Part shown: one piece after another, positions 55,725 to 64,000 of the stretch
Layout: the number at the start of each line of letters is the position of its first letter
How positions within the stretch are numbered: position 1 is the first letter of the stretch
NCBI RefSeq assembly: GCF_005217615.1
Contig: NZ_SZNK01000001.1
Span: 1,197,501-1,261,500 of the forward strand
DNA: 64,000 nucleotides
Source: Brevibacillus antibioticus
Lineage (GTDB): Bacteria; Bacillota; Bacilli; Brevibacillales; Brevibacillaceae
Reading direction: 5' to 3'
Program-made: the position numbers and the translations under genes
Notes under the pieces: generated by a model
The model's input: only the letters and a program-made list of their open reading frames with translations
Databases searched by the model: none
Told to the model about the DNA's origin: nothing

Positions 55725-58700
55725 ATGCTGGAAAAGCTTTTGGGAGTAACAAAGGATCAACTTTTTTCCAACCAAGATCCAACCATCCAAATCGAGAGCA
55801 TCACCAAGAATGAGATTGCTGTCATTGGTATGTCGGGAAAGTTCGGAAAAGCGGAAAACCTGAAACAATTTTGGGATCTCATTAAGAAGAAAACAGATTT
55901 CATTGGCGAGCTTGATAGGAAACGAAAGCCTGATGTGGCGGACTGCTTGCACAGCCTCGGACTGAACGAACACGATGTTGTTCATACGGTGGGTGCCTTT
56001 TTACCCGAGATCGATAAGTTTGATCCTGCTTTTTTCAATATTTCTCCCAAAGAAGCCAGCTTGATGGACCCTCAACAACGCTTGTTTTTAGAAACGGTGT
56101 GGGCTGCACTTGAAGATGGCGGGTATGGCGGAAAAAGCATCGTAGGCAGTCGAACTGGCATCTATGTTGGCTACTCGGAATCCAAACCGACGTATGAGAG
56201 CCTGTTGTGGGAAGCAGAAGCCTCACTGGATGCAGGTGCGTTGGCTGGCAATGTGAAATCTGTAATCGCCAGCCGCATCGCCTATCTACTGGATTTACGA
56301 GGGCCGTGCCTGTTGGTGGATACCGCATGCTCCTCCTCATTAGTAGCCATTCACCTCGCTTGCCAGGCGATCCGGCAGGGCGAGGTGGAAATGGCCGTAG
56401 CAGGGGGGGTAAAGCTGTTAATGGTTCCTCAACGTCTGGCAAATCATGAAAACGTCGGGATTCAATCCTCTGATGGTAGGGCCCGATCGTTTGACCATGA
56501 TTCAGAAGGAACTGGCACAGGTGAAGGGATAGGGGCTGTCTTGCTCAAGCCACTCAACCAGGCGTTGGCCGACAACGATCACATCTATGCTGTAATCAAG
56601 GGAAGTGCCATCAACAACGATGGCACTTCCCTAGGAATTACTGCCCCCAATGCCCTTGCACAGGAGGACGTACTAATTCGCGCATGGGAAGATGCAGGGA
56701 TAAATCCTGAAACCATTTCGTACATAGAAGCACATGGGACAGGAACGAAGCTGGGCGACCCAATTGAGATTGACGGATTGTGCCGGGCCTTTCGCAAATA
56801 TACGGACAAAGCGCAATTTTGCGCGATCAGTTCAGCAAAATCAAACATTGGTCATCTGGACAACACAGCAGGCATCGCCGGGTTTATCAAAGCAGTCTTG
56901 GCTCTTTATCACAAGCAGCTACCACCGATGGTCCATTTTCAACGGGCGAATCAAAAGATCAGCTTTATCGAGTCACCTGTCTATATCCAAGATCATTTGA
57001 GTGATTGGGACACGGACGAAAATCCGCGTCGCTGTGGTGTCAGCGCTTTCGGCTTGAGCGGTACCAACTGCCACGTCCTGTTGGAAGAAGCTCCAGATCT
57101 GAACAAGCAAGTGAAAACAGCAGTACAGGGGAAAGAGCTCCTTGCCTTCTCGGCTAAAAACGAAGAACGTCTGCGAGCGATCATTAGCCATTATCTAGCG
57201 TTTTTGTCACACCATCCTGATGTTAACCTGCATGACCTGGGTTACACCGTCACGACAGGGAGAAAACATCATACGCACCGAATCGCCATTCTAACCGACA
57301 GCATCGCTCGATTGCAGATGCAAATGGAAAAAATTTTACTGAACGCGAACGGTCTAAAGGATTTGCCAGCCTATGATGTGTCGTATGGATTGTCGGCATC
57401 AGCCAAACAGAACGAACCCGCCGATCCTGTGATGACGCGCTATACAGAAAGCGGTAGAACAGATGCAAAGGCGCTTTCTGAGCTTGCTCGCATGTATGTG
57501 CAGGGGGCAGATGTAGATTGGGAGTCGCTTTACGGAAATCAGTCCTGCTACCGCATCAGCCTGCCAACGTATCCGTTTGAGCGGAAACGCTGTTGGTTTA
57601 ATCAGGGACGTACAAGCTTTATCAAGACTGGTTGGTCACGTTTGATTGATAAACGTTTGGTTCGAACGAAGGATCAAGATATCTATGCCACTGAGATGAA
57701 TGTGGAAAACGATTGGCTTTTGAACGAGCATCGTTTTGGGGGACAAAGCCTGCTGGTCGGGACGGCTTATCTGGAGATGGGCTTGCAAGCCTTTTGGCAT
57801 ACATCCCGTGAACAGCCCGTAAGGTTCAAAGATTTAACCTTTCTGCAACCGATGTATGTTCAAGAAGAGGAAACAAGAGAGGTTCATACTATTTTAAAAC
57901 AGGAAAACAACCAGTTTACCCTCTCGATTCTCAGCAAAAGCCAAAAGCTGGGCGAAGATGACGTAGAAGAGTCAGAGTGGATCGAGCACGCGGAAGGACA
58001 CATCAGCGCTGTTTCTCATGGGGAGTTCGTCTCCATTTATTCGCTTGATGAGTTGAAACAGGACATGCCAAACGAAGTGACAGCTCCCGGTGTTCCTGAA
58101 GAATACAGAGAACAGTCGGACTCAGAGTCCACCCTCCATTTAGGTGCTCGTTGGTACAGTCTACAGCAGGTTCACAGTGGGGACAATAAGCTGCTGGCCT
58201 TTTTGGAACTTCCAGACGATTTCACCGACGATTTGCATCAATTCTGTCTGCATCCACCTCTATTAGATACGGCGTTAAACCTGAAAGTGGAGCAATCAAG
58301 GGACGGTGAATTCTATTTCCCGTTCCACTTTAAGGAAATTCTGGTCTTTTCCGCGTTGCCTAAGCGATTCTACAGTTACATACGCCAGCAGGAAGCTCCA
58401 AAAGACACACTGATCTTTGACATCACGCTCTTGGACGAACAGGGACAGGTGCTAGTCGACGTCACGGGTTATATGCTGAAAAAAGGATACAAGCAAGTCA
58501 GCAATCCAAGCTATCTGAATCGCCTCGAATGGGAGCAAGAGGTGATTGTGGAACATGTAGAACCGGGAACCGTAGCCAGTTTACGTAACGGGCGTGTATT
58601 GGTGATCACGGCAACTGACACAAATGACCAGCGTTACCTGCAAGCATTGCAAGAGGCCGGGGCCGACGTAATCGTGGCCGAGCTATCTGAGACACAAGAT

Positions 58701-61700
58701 ATGGAGCGGCTGCTCCAAGAGATGGATGTCAATCAAATTACACATGTTCTGCACATGTATGCTTTCCGTAATTCGCACACTGACGATGCACTCTACAATT
58801 TGTTCCATCTCGTACAAGCCTTACATGCCGAGCGCGGCAATGAACCACTTGAATTGCTGGTGCTGACGAAACAAGCGTGTAAGGTGAAAGGCAGCGAGAA
58901 CGAGCTTTTCCCAGCAGGGGCTGCCTTATTCGGACTAACCAGTTCGATACGACAAGAGTTTTCAGAGTGGCGTTGCAGCTGGATCGATACAGACGATACG
59001 ACACCGGCTGAATACGTGCTTGCAGAATTTGACCAGCCTACTTTTCGTGATACTGCATACCGGGACGGAGTCAGATATATCCGAAAAATAATTGCTCTGG
59101 ACGAACAAAGTCAGGAAACAGAAGATCTTCAGCTACAATCTGAAGGAGTCTATCTTATTACAGGCGGAACGGGAGGGATAGGTTTAGAGATTGCCCGTTA
59201 CCTTTCGCGCAAGCAAAAAGTAAAGCTGGCTCTACTCAATCGCACACCATTTCCACCGCGTAGCCATTGGGACGAATTGCTCGATTGTAACGAAGACAAC
59301 CAACTGTGTCAAAAAATCAATACGCTGCGCGAAATCGAACAGAGCGGAAGTGAAATCCTGCTCTACAGCGGGGATGTTACGAGTGAACAACAAATGCAGG
59401 CAATACTCTTTGAATTGCGGGGAAATTATCGCAGGATTAACGGTGTCATCCACTGTGCTGGGGTTGCGGGTGAAGGATTGCTACTATTAAAAGAGGAGCA
59501 GCAAATCCGCAACGTGGTTGCTCCCAAGACTGAAGGCACGCGCATTCTCGATAAGCTGACACGTGTGGATGAACCCGATTTCTTTCTGCTGTGCTCCTCG
59601 GTCACATCCCTGATGGGGCGCATAGGACAAAGCGATTACGCCGCTGCCAATGCCTTTTTAGATGCCTATGCAGACTATCGTAACCAGCACGCCGGGAAAA
59701 CCCTGACGATCAACTGGCCAAGTTGGATTGACACGGGAATGACGGTTACATATGGAGTAAATTACGAGGATGTAGTGAAACCGATTGAAAAGAAAACCGC
59801 GATTGCTGCATTGGACAGCGTCTTGTCCACGAATCTGCAACGGGTGATCGTCGGAGAGATTAACTACACTACACTGGCTCAATTTGAAACGGAAATTTCC
59901 CTAGGCTTGTCTGAAGGGATTGCCAAAAAATTAGCTTATACCAAGCAAAAGCTGAAATTGGAGCTAAGACCGATGAAAGCATTCAAAAGTGTCCAACCGG
60001 TCAAGCTGAAGGGTCGTGAATACGACGACTACACAACTCATGAGAAGCTTCTCGCTGAAGTCTGGGCAAACACACTGGGGCTGGAAGAGATCGACATCCA
60101 CAACGGGTTCTACGACCTCGGTGGTGATTCGATCTATGCGATGAAGATTGTCAATCATTTCAACAAACAATCAGAAAAAGAAGTAAGCCTGACCGATATT
60201 TTAGAGCATCAGAATATCTTTACCATAGCCAAACATCTCGACAATCAGGGAGTCGAACATTCTCTTTCTGGGATCCTGAAGGAAGCGATCAAACCAGCAG
60301 CCAAGCAGGAACGGTATCCAGCCACCACCAGCCAGAAGCGAATTTTTGTCATTCAACAATTCGTGAATACCGGTATTGCCTACAACATTCCGAAAGTAAT
60401 GAGAATTGATGGAAAAGTAGACCCTAAACTGGTGGAAGATACCATTCGCCAGCTAATCGAGCGGCATGAGATATTGCGTACCACATTCGAAATAGTCGAT
60501 GGGGAGATTTGCCAAATTATTCATGATCATCTGAATGATTTCGCCTTAGCCCGATACGAAGCAAGTGAAGAGCAGATTTCCGACGTAGTTCGCGATTTTA
60601 TCCAACCGTTTGATTTGAAAAAGGGGCCGTTGTTTAGAGTCGGGTTACTGCATCTGGCGGAAGAAAAGAATGTATTGTTATTTGATTTTAACCACACGAT
60701 CATGGATTGGGCGTCCTATAATCTTTTCATTTTGGATTTCTGTGATCTTTACCAAGGAAAAGCAGTGTCGCAACCAGCCATTCAATTTAAGGATTTCGCC
60801 ATCTGGCAGCGTCAACTGCTTCATTCCCCGTTTATCAAGCAACAAGAACAGTATTGGCTGGATACTTTTTCTGAACCGCTGCGCCCCTTGCAACTGCCGA
60901 CTGACTACCCGCGTGCGCAAGTTCGCTCATTTGCCGGGGACAGGGTTGAGTTTGCATTCGATCAAGCGTTGACGGACACTCTCTGTCAGTTCGCAAGCAA
61001 CAATGGAACCACTATATATATGGTATTGCTTGCTTTGTACAACATTCTTTTAATGAAATATTCAGGCACAGAAGATATTGTCGTCGGTTCTGCCATCTCA
61101 GGTCGTAGACACGTGGATCTAGAAGAGGTTATTGGGATGTTCGTTAACACCTTGGCGATCCGCAACCAGCCGCAAAAAGAGATGGCCTTCCGTGAATTCA
61201 TCCAGCAGGTAAAAGAACACGTGTTGAAGGCCTACGATAATCAAGATTATCCCATTGAAGAACTGGTGGGAAAACTTCAGATCAAAGGGGATATGTCGCG
61301 TAATCCGCTATTTGACACGATGTTCATTTTCGAAAACATCGATGTTGAAAAAATGTCTATCGGCGAATGGAGCGTACGCGATTTGGACTTCGATTTTGAG
61401 ATTGCAAAATTTGATTTGACTTTATATGCGCTACAGGACCAAGTATTGAAATTCAGTCTGGAATATTGTTCAGATCTGTACGCCAAAGAGACCGTAACCA
61501 AGATGGGTCAGCATTTCATCATGCTGACTGAACAAGCCCTGGAACAACCGGACCGCAAGCTCTCTGAGATTTCGTTTATGACTGATGCGGAACGCCAACA
61601 ACTCCAGAAACGGCTAAATCGTGACTCCACCATGGAAAAAGCGGAGGAACATGCGGACAGATCATGGGAGACGGACTGGGATGGAAACTTCAACTTTTAA
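55725..61700 (+). CDS. Hybrid PKS-NRPS, KS-DH-KR-T-C
   Basis: A 1991-residue protein. KS 29-454 (DTACSSS ~200, EAHGT, NIGHL); AT-less linker ending LPTYPFERKRCWF; dehydratase ~655-925 with NEHRFGG and the distal HPPLLDTALN, although the Pro of HxxxGxxxxP is Val; ketoreductase ~930-1400 (LITGGTGGIG ~1144, YAAAN), no LDD motif; T ~1466 (DLGGDSIYA); and a full-length condensation domain ~1529-1946 whose core motif reads NHTIMDW, so the first His is Asn and the Gly is Trp while the catalytic His and the Asp remain. The acidic tail (ending WDGNFNF) may dock to the next protein. GGAGG precedes the ATG, 15 nt after the previous stop. It should extend by two carbons, reduce, perhaps dehydrate, and pass on to the glycine module. 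Confidence 0.9.
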   Translation: MLEKLLGVTKDQLFSNQDPTIQIESITKNEIAVIGMSGKFGKAENLKQFWDLIKKKTDFIGELDRKRKPDVADCLHSLGLNEHDVVHTVGAFLPEIDKFDPAFFNISPKEASLMDPQQRLFLETVWAALEDGGYGGKSIVGSRTGIYVGYSESKPTYESLLWEAEASLDAGALAGNVKSVIASRIAYLLDLRGPCLLVDTACSSSLVAIHLACQAIRQGEVEMAVAGGVKLLMVPQRLANHENVGIQSSDGRARSFDHDSEGTGTGEGIGAVLLKPLNQALADNDHIYAVIKGSAINNDGTSLGITAPNALAQEDVLIRAWEDAGINPETISYIEAHGTGTKLGDPIEIDGLCRAFRKYTDKAQFCAISSAKSNIGHLDNTAGIAGFIKAVLALYHKQLPPMVHFQRANQKISFIESPVYIQDHLSDWDTDENPRRCGVSAFGLSGTNCHVLLEEAPDLNKQVKTAVQGKELLAFSAKNEERLRAIISHYLAFLSHHPDVNLHDLGYTVTTGRKHHTHRIAILTDSIARLQMQMEKILLNANGLKDLPAYDVSYGLSASAKQNEPADPVMTRYTESGRTDAKALSELARMYVQGADVDWESLYGNQSCYRISLPTYPFERKRCWFNQGRTSFIKTGWSRLIDKRLVRTKDQDIYATEMNVENDWLLNEHRFGGQSLLVGTAYLEMGLQAFWHTSREQPVRFKDLTFLQPMYVQEEETREVHTILKQENNQFTLSILSKSQKLGEDDVEESEWIEHAEGHISAVSHGEFVSIYSLDELKQDMPNEVTAPGVPEEYREQSDSESTLHLGARWYSLQQVHSGDNKLLAFLELPDDFTDDLHQFCLHPPLLDTALNLKVEQSRDGEFYFPFHFKEILVFSALPKRFYSYIRQQEAPKDTLIFDITLLDEQGQVLVDVTGYMLKKGYKQVSNPSYLNRLEWEQEVIVEHVEPGTVASLRNGRVLVITATDTNDQRYLQALQEAGADVIVAELSETQDMERLLQEMDVNQITHVLHMYAFRNSHTDDALYNLFHLVQALHAERGNEPLELLVLTKQACKVKGSENELFPAGAALFGLTSSIRQEFSEWRCSWIDTDDTTPAEYVLAEFDQPTFRDTAYRDGVRYIRKIIALDEQSQETEDLQLQSEGVYLITGGTGGIGLEIARYLSRKQKVKLALLNRTPFPPRSHWDELLDCNEDNQLCQKINTLREIEQSGSEILLYSGDVTSEQQMQAILFELRGNYRRINGVIHCAGVAGEGLLLLKEEQQIRNVVAPKTEGTRILDKLTRVDEPDFFLLCSSVTSLMGRIGQSDYAAANAFLDAYADYRNQHAGKTLTINWPSWIDTGMTVTYGVNYEDVVKPIEKKTAIAALDSVLSTNLQRVIVGEINYTTLAQFETEISLGLSEGIAKKLAYTKQKLKLELRPMKAFKSVQPVKLKGREYDDYTTHEKLLAEVWANTLGLEEIDIHNGFYDLGGDSIYAMKIVNHFNKQSEKEVSLTDILEHQNIFTIAKHLDNQGVEHSLSGILKEAIKPAAKQERYPATTSQKRIFVIQQFVNTGIAYNIPKVMRIDGKVDPKLVEDTIRQLIERHEILRTTFEIVDGEICQIIHDHLNDFALARYEASEEQISDVVRDFIQPFDLKKGPLFRVGLLHLAEEKNVLLFDFNHTIMDWASYNLFILDFCDLYQGKAVSQPAIQFKDFAIWQRQLLHSPFIKQQEQYWLDTFSEPLRPLQLPTDYPRAQVRSFAGDRVEFAFDQALTDTLCQFASNNGTTIYMVLLALYNILLMKYSGTEDIVVGSAISGRRHVDLEEVIGMFVNTLAIRNQPQKEMAFREFIQQVKEHVLKAYDNQDYPIEELVGKLQIKGDMSRNPLFDTMFIFENIDVEKMSIGEWSVRDLDFDFEIAKFDLTLYALQDQVLKFSLEYCSDLYAKETVTKMGQHFIMLTEQALEQPDRKLSEISFMTDAERQQLQKRLNRDSTMEKAEEHADRSWETDWDGNFNF

Positions 61701-61728
61701 CAGCAGTCGGAAGTAGAGGAGGATCTAT

Positions 61729-64000
61729 ATGACAAGCCTGGATATGCAGTTATTACTGTCGGAACAGAAATATGCGAACCAAGAGAAGTATTGGCTGCAA
61801 AAAGTAAGTGGGATGAACTTTACAGGATACGGGGGTGTCTTTCGGTCTGCCCAAACAGATCCATATCAATACGGGCAAGCCGAAATCACAATCACAGGAG
61901 AACTGTGGGAGAAGGTGCTTCATCTCGGCAACCATTCTAGCTTGTCACTATATTTCGTTTTGCTGACCTCGCTAAAGGCTTTGATTTTTCGCTATTCCGG
62001 CAATGAGGACAGTATTGTTGCCGCTCCTGTCTTTAAACAAAAGCGTACTTCTGATACCCTGAATGATTTGCTGATTCTGCGAGATGTCATCACCGGTGAC
62101 ATGAGCTTTCGTGAGCTATTGCTGCAGATTCGAGCAACTGCGTTACAGGCGGTGGAACACCAGGATTATCCGTATGAACGAATCTTGGAGCTTGTACGTC
62201 AAGCGGAAGGACAAGCTCCAGAGGAGTACGCAATTCCATTCGTCTGCCGCCTGAAGGACCTGCATGACGAATTTCCGGTAAATATCGCCCGGCATGCACT
62301 GACCTTCTCTTTTGAACGACGGGGAGAGGATGAGCTCAAGGGGACGATCACGTATAATGCAATGCGTTTTGACGCGGAGGTCATCAAACGATATGCAAGT
62401 CATTTCGTAAACACATTGACCTACGCCGTATCCAACATTACGGCACAACTGAATGAAATTCCGCTGGCGAGTCAAGAGGAATGGGCGCTGCTGGATGAAT
62501 ACAACCAGACAGAATCGTCTTATGTATCGGAAAAAATGATCCACCAGCTTTTTGAAGAACAAGTGGAAAAAACTCCAAATGCCACAGCACTTGTGTTTGG
62601 AGAAGCAACCTTGACCTATCTGCAACTGAACGAGCGAGCGAATCGATTGGCTCACAAGCTCATTGCGTCAGGTGTGACCCGAGAGCGGATTGTGGGCATC
62701 ATGATCCCACGTTCGATGGAGATGATCGTGGGTATGCTTGCCATCTTAAAAGCGGGCGGAGCCTATTTGCCGATTGATCCAGAGTATCCGTCAGAGCGAA
62801 TTGACTATTTCTTGCATGACAGCGGCGTTAATCTCCTGCTTACTCGCCCTGAATTGTCCAAGAATTTGCATAAAGATGTGAAGGTGATCGATCCCTTCGA
62901 TGAGCACGTGGAGCAGCCAAAACACAATCCGGCTTGTACAGGCTCCTCAGCGAACCTTGCCTACGTCATCTACACCTCAGGTTCAACTGGCCAACCGAAA
63001 GGCGTCATGATTGAACATCGCTCTGTTGTCAACTTTTTTCACGGTATGAGAAAATCCATCGACTTCTCCGCAGGTATGACGATCTTGGCGCTCACCACCT
63101 ATTGCTTTGATATTTCTGTGTTGGAGCTGTTGCTGCCCTTGAGCTGCGGACTGCGAGTGGTGATTGCTGATGCAGCCCAATCCTTGAAGCCCGACCTTTT
63201 AGCTGAACGCATACGCCAAGAACGAGTCGATCTGCTGCAGATGACTCCATCACGTATGCAGTTGTTGCTCCATAGCGAAAGTGCCCGTACTTGCCTGTCA
63301 GATGTAGTGACGATCATGCTCGGCGGCGAACCTGTCTCAGCCGCGCTCGTAAAACAACTGTCCGCTTTGAGTAATGCTCGTCTCTTCAATATGTACGGAC
63401 CCACGGAGACCACTATTTGGTCCACTGTCCAGCCTTTGTCGCCAGATCGACCAGTGACGATTGGCAAACCGATTGCCAACACACAGGTACATGTAATTGA
63501 CACACACATGAACCGACAGCCAATCGGCGTAGCAGGGGAATTGTGCATAGTGGGAGACGGTTTGGCAAGAGGATATCTGCACCGTGCCGATTTGACCGCC
63601 GAGAGATTCATCGCCAATCCATTCCGCCCGGGCCAGATCATGTATCGTACAGGAGATTTGGTACGTTTGTTAGACAATGGAGAGCTCGAACACTTGGGCC
63701 GTGTCGATGACCAAGTAAAAATCAGAGGGTATCGCATCGAACTTGGTGAGATCGAGCATCAACTGATAGCCAACGATTCGGTACAGGAAGCGGTGGTGCT
63801 GGCCAAGGAGTCGGAGGAAGGCAACAAGTTCATGTGCGCTTATCTGGTTGCGGACCAAGCGATTACCCCCCAGCAGATTCGAGAATACTTGCTGACGAAA
63901 TTGCCGGAATACATGATCCCGTCTTATTTTGTCAAAGTGGACGCAATGCCTTTGACCCCCAATGGCAAAATCAATCGAAAACAGTTGCTTACCATAGATC
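61729..64000 (+). CDS. NRPS beginning half-C-A(Gly), cut by window edge
   Basis: The frame runs from ATG 61729 (AGAGGAGGATCT upstream) to the end without a stop, 757 codons so far. Residues ~12-250 correspond only to the C-terminal half of a condensation domain: they begin at the QEKYWLQK step and include SFRELLLQIRATALQAVEHQDYPYERIL split over that region, but no HHxxxDG. An adenylation domain follows from ~270 (YTSGSTGQPKG, FNMYGPTETTIW, YRTGDLVR, NGKINRKQ at the edge). Pocket by eye: D-I-L-Q-M-G-M-I-W plus Lys, a glycine code. The upstream gene ends in a complete C domain, which may supply the condensation. The rest of the gene, any thioesterase and any further modules lie outside. Confidence 0.9.
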   Translation, partial: MTSLDMQLLLSEQKYANQEKYWLQKVSGMNFTGYGGVFRSAQTDPYQYGQAEITITGELWEKVLHLGNHSSLSLYFVLLTSLKALIFRYSGNEDSIVAAPVFKQKRTSDTLNDLLILRDVITGDMSFRELLLQIRATALQAVEHQDYPYERILELVRQAEGQAPEEYAIPFVCRLKDLHDEFPVNIARHALTFSFERRGEDELKGTITYNAMRFDAEVIKRYASHFVNTLTYAVSNITAQLNEIPLASQEEWALLDEYNQTESSYVSEKMIHQLFEEQVEKTPNATALVFGEATLTYLQLNERANRLAHKLIASGVTRERIVGIMIPRSMEMIVGMLAILKAGGAYLPIDPEYPSERIDYFLHDSGVNLLLTRPELSKNLHKDVKVIDPFDEHVEQPKHNPACTGSSANLAYVIYTSGSTGQPKGVMIEHRSVVNFFHGMRKSIDFSAGMTILALTTYCFDISVLELLLPLSCGLRVVIADAAQSLKPDLLAERIRQERVDLLQMTPSRMQLLLHSESARTCLSDVVTIMLGGEPVSAALVKQLSALSNARLFNMYGPTETTIWSTVQPLSPDRPVTIGKPIANTQVHVIDTHMNRQPIGVAGELCIVGDGLARGYLHRADLTAERFIANPFRPGQIMYRTGDLVRLLDNGELEHLGRVDDQVKIRGYRIELGEIEHQLIANDSVQEAVVLAKESEEGNKFMCAYLVADQAITPQQIREYLLTKLPEYMIPSYFVKVDAMPLTPNGKINRKQLLTID

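Noticed and set aside
21863-64000. The cluster as edeine, zwittermicin or colibactin itself
   Set aside because: Edeine has no thiazole and needs a tyrosine aminomutase, not seen here; zwittermicin has no Cy/Ox module; colibactin uses aminomalonyl supply rather than FkbH. Only parts are shared.
1-64000. CRISPR arrays, tRNA and rRNA genes
   Set aside because: I saw no regularly spaced direct repeats, tRNA cloverleaf with CCA-like end or rRNA sequence anywhere in the window.

Overview
The window looks like a chromosomal piece of a spore-forming Firmicute, most likely Brevibacillus or a close Paenibacillaceae relative. This rests on the gene order recA-recX-rny-ymdB-spoVS-dipeptidase-korA-korB, on SpoVS, YheC/D-type and LipL homologues, on an S-layer-homology protein, and on very large NRPS/PKS genes. 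Species identity is inference from memory; nothing was searched.

Positions 1-16600 are ordinary core genome: RecA (5' end cut off), RecX, RNase Y, the YmdB phosphodiesterase, SpoVS behind a sigma-H-like promoter, an M19 dipeptidase, both subunits of a 2-oxoacid:ferredoxin oxidoreductase, a YkvI-type transporter, a metallo-beta-lactamase-fold hydrolase, a YtqB/MnmM methyltransferase, a YheC/D ATP-grasp protein, a CbpB/DarB-like CBS protein, an acyltransferase-3 membrane protein, LipL, and an SLH-domain exported protein. Several clear intrinsic terminators separate these units.

Positions 16750-21100 are a gene graveyard around one intact gene, an Sfp-type phosphopantetheinyl transferase. It holds a HAD-phosphatase stub, a 23-codon stub of a type II thioesterase, and a decayed berberine-bridge-type FAD oxidase on the minus strand.

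Positions 21099 to the right edge are one biosynthetic gene cluster, all on the plus strand and incomplete at 64000. In order: type II thioesterase; a stand-alone C-A-T-E NRPS whose A-domain pocket reads as asparagine (N-acyl-D-Asn cap); ACP, acyl-CoA dehydrogenase, FkbH and 3-hydroxyacyl-CoA dehydrogenase (hydroxymalonyl-ACP supply, no O-methyltransferase seen); a homoserine-dehydrogenase-like protein lacking its catalytic segment; a free-standing acyltransferase; a luciferase-like monooxygenase; a fusion of a ClbP-like S12 peptidase to an ABC exporter; and five megasynthase genes. These are C-A-T-C', KS-KR-T, KS-T-Cy-A(Cys)-T-Ox-C-A-T-C', KS-DH-KR-T-C, and C'-A(Gly)-... (cut by the edge). 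C' marks half condensation domains that lack the HHxxxDG subdomain. None of the PKS modules has its own AT.

Working model (inference): an acylated D-Asn prodrug is assembled by an AT-less, thiazole-forming PKS/NRPS using malonyl and/or hydroxymalonyl units. The peptidase-exporter fusion then removes the acyl-Asn cap as the product leaves the cell. The parts list overlaps with colibactin (ClbN, ClbP, ClbQ, ClbG and especially the ClbK domain order) and with zwittermicin, but the combination matches no cluster I can name. The half-C domains, the repeated A-T-C' block and the catalytically stripped homoserine dehydrogenase are the most unusual parts.
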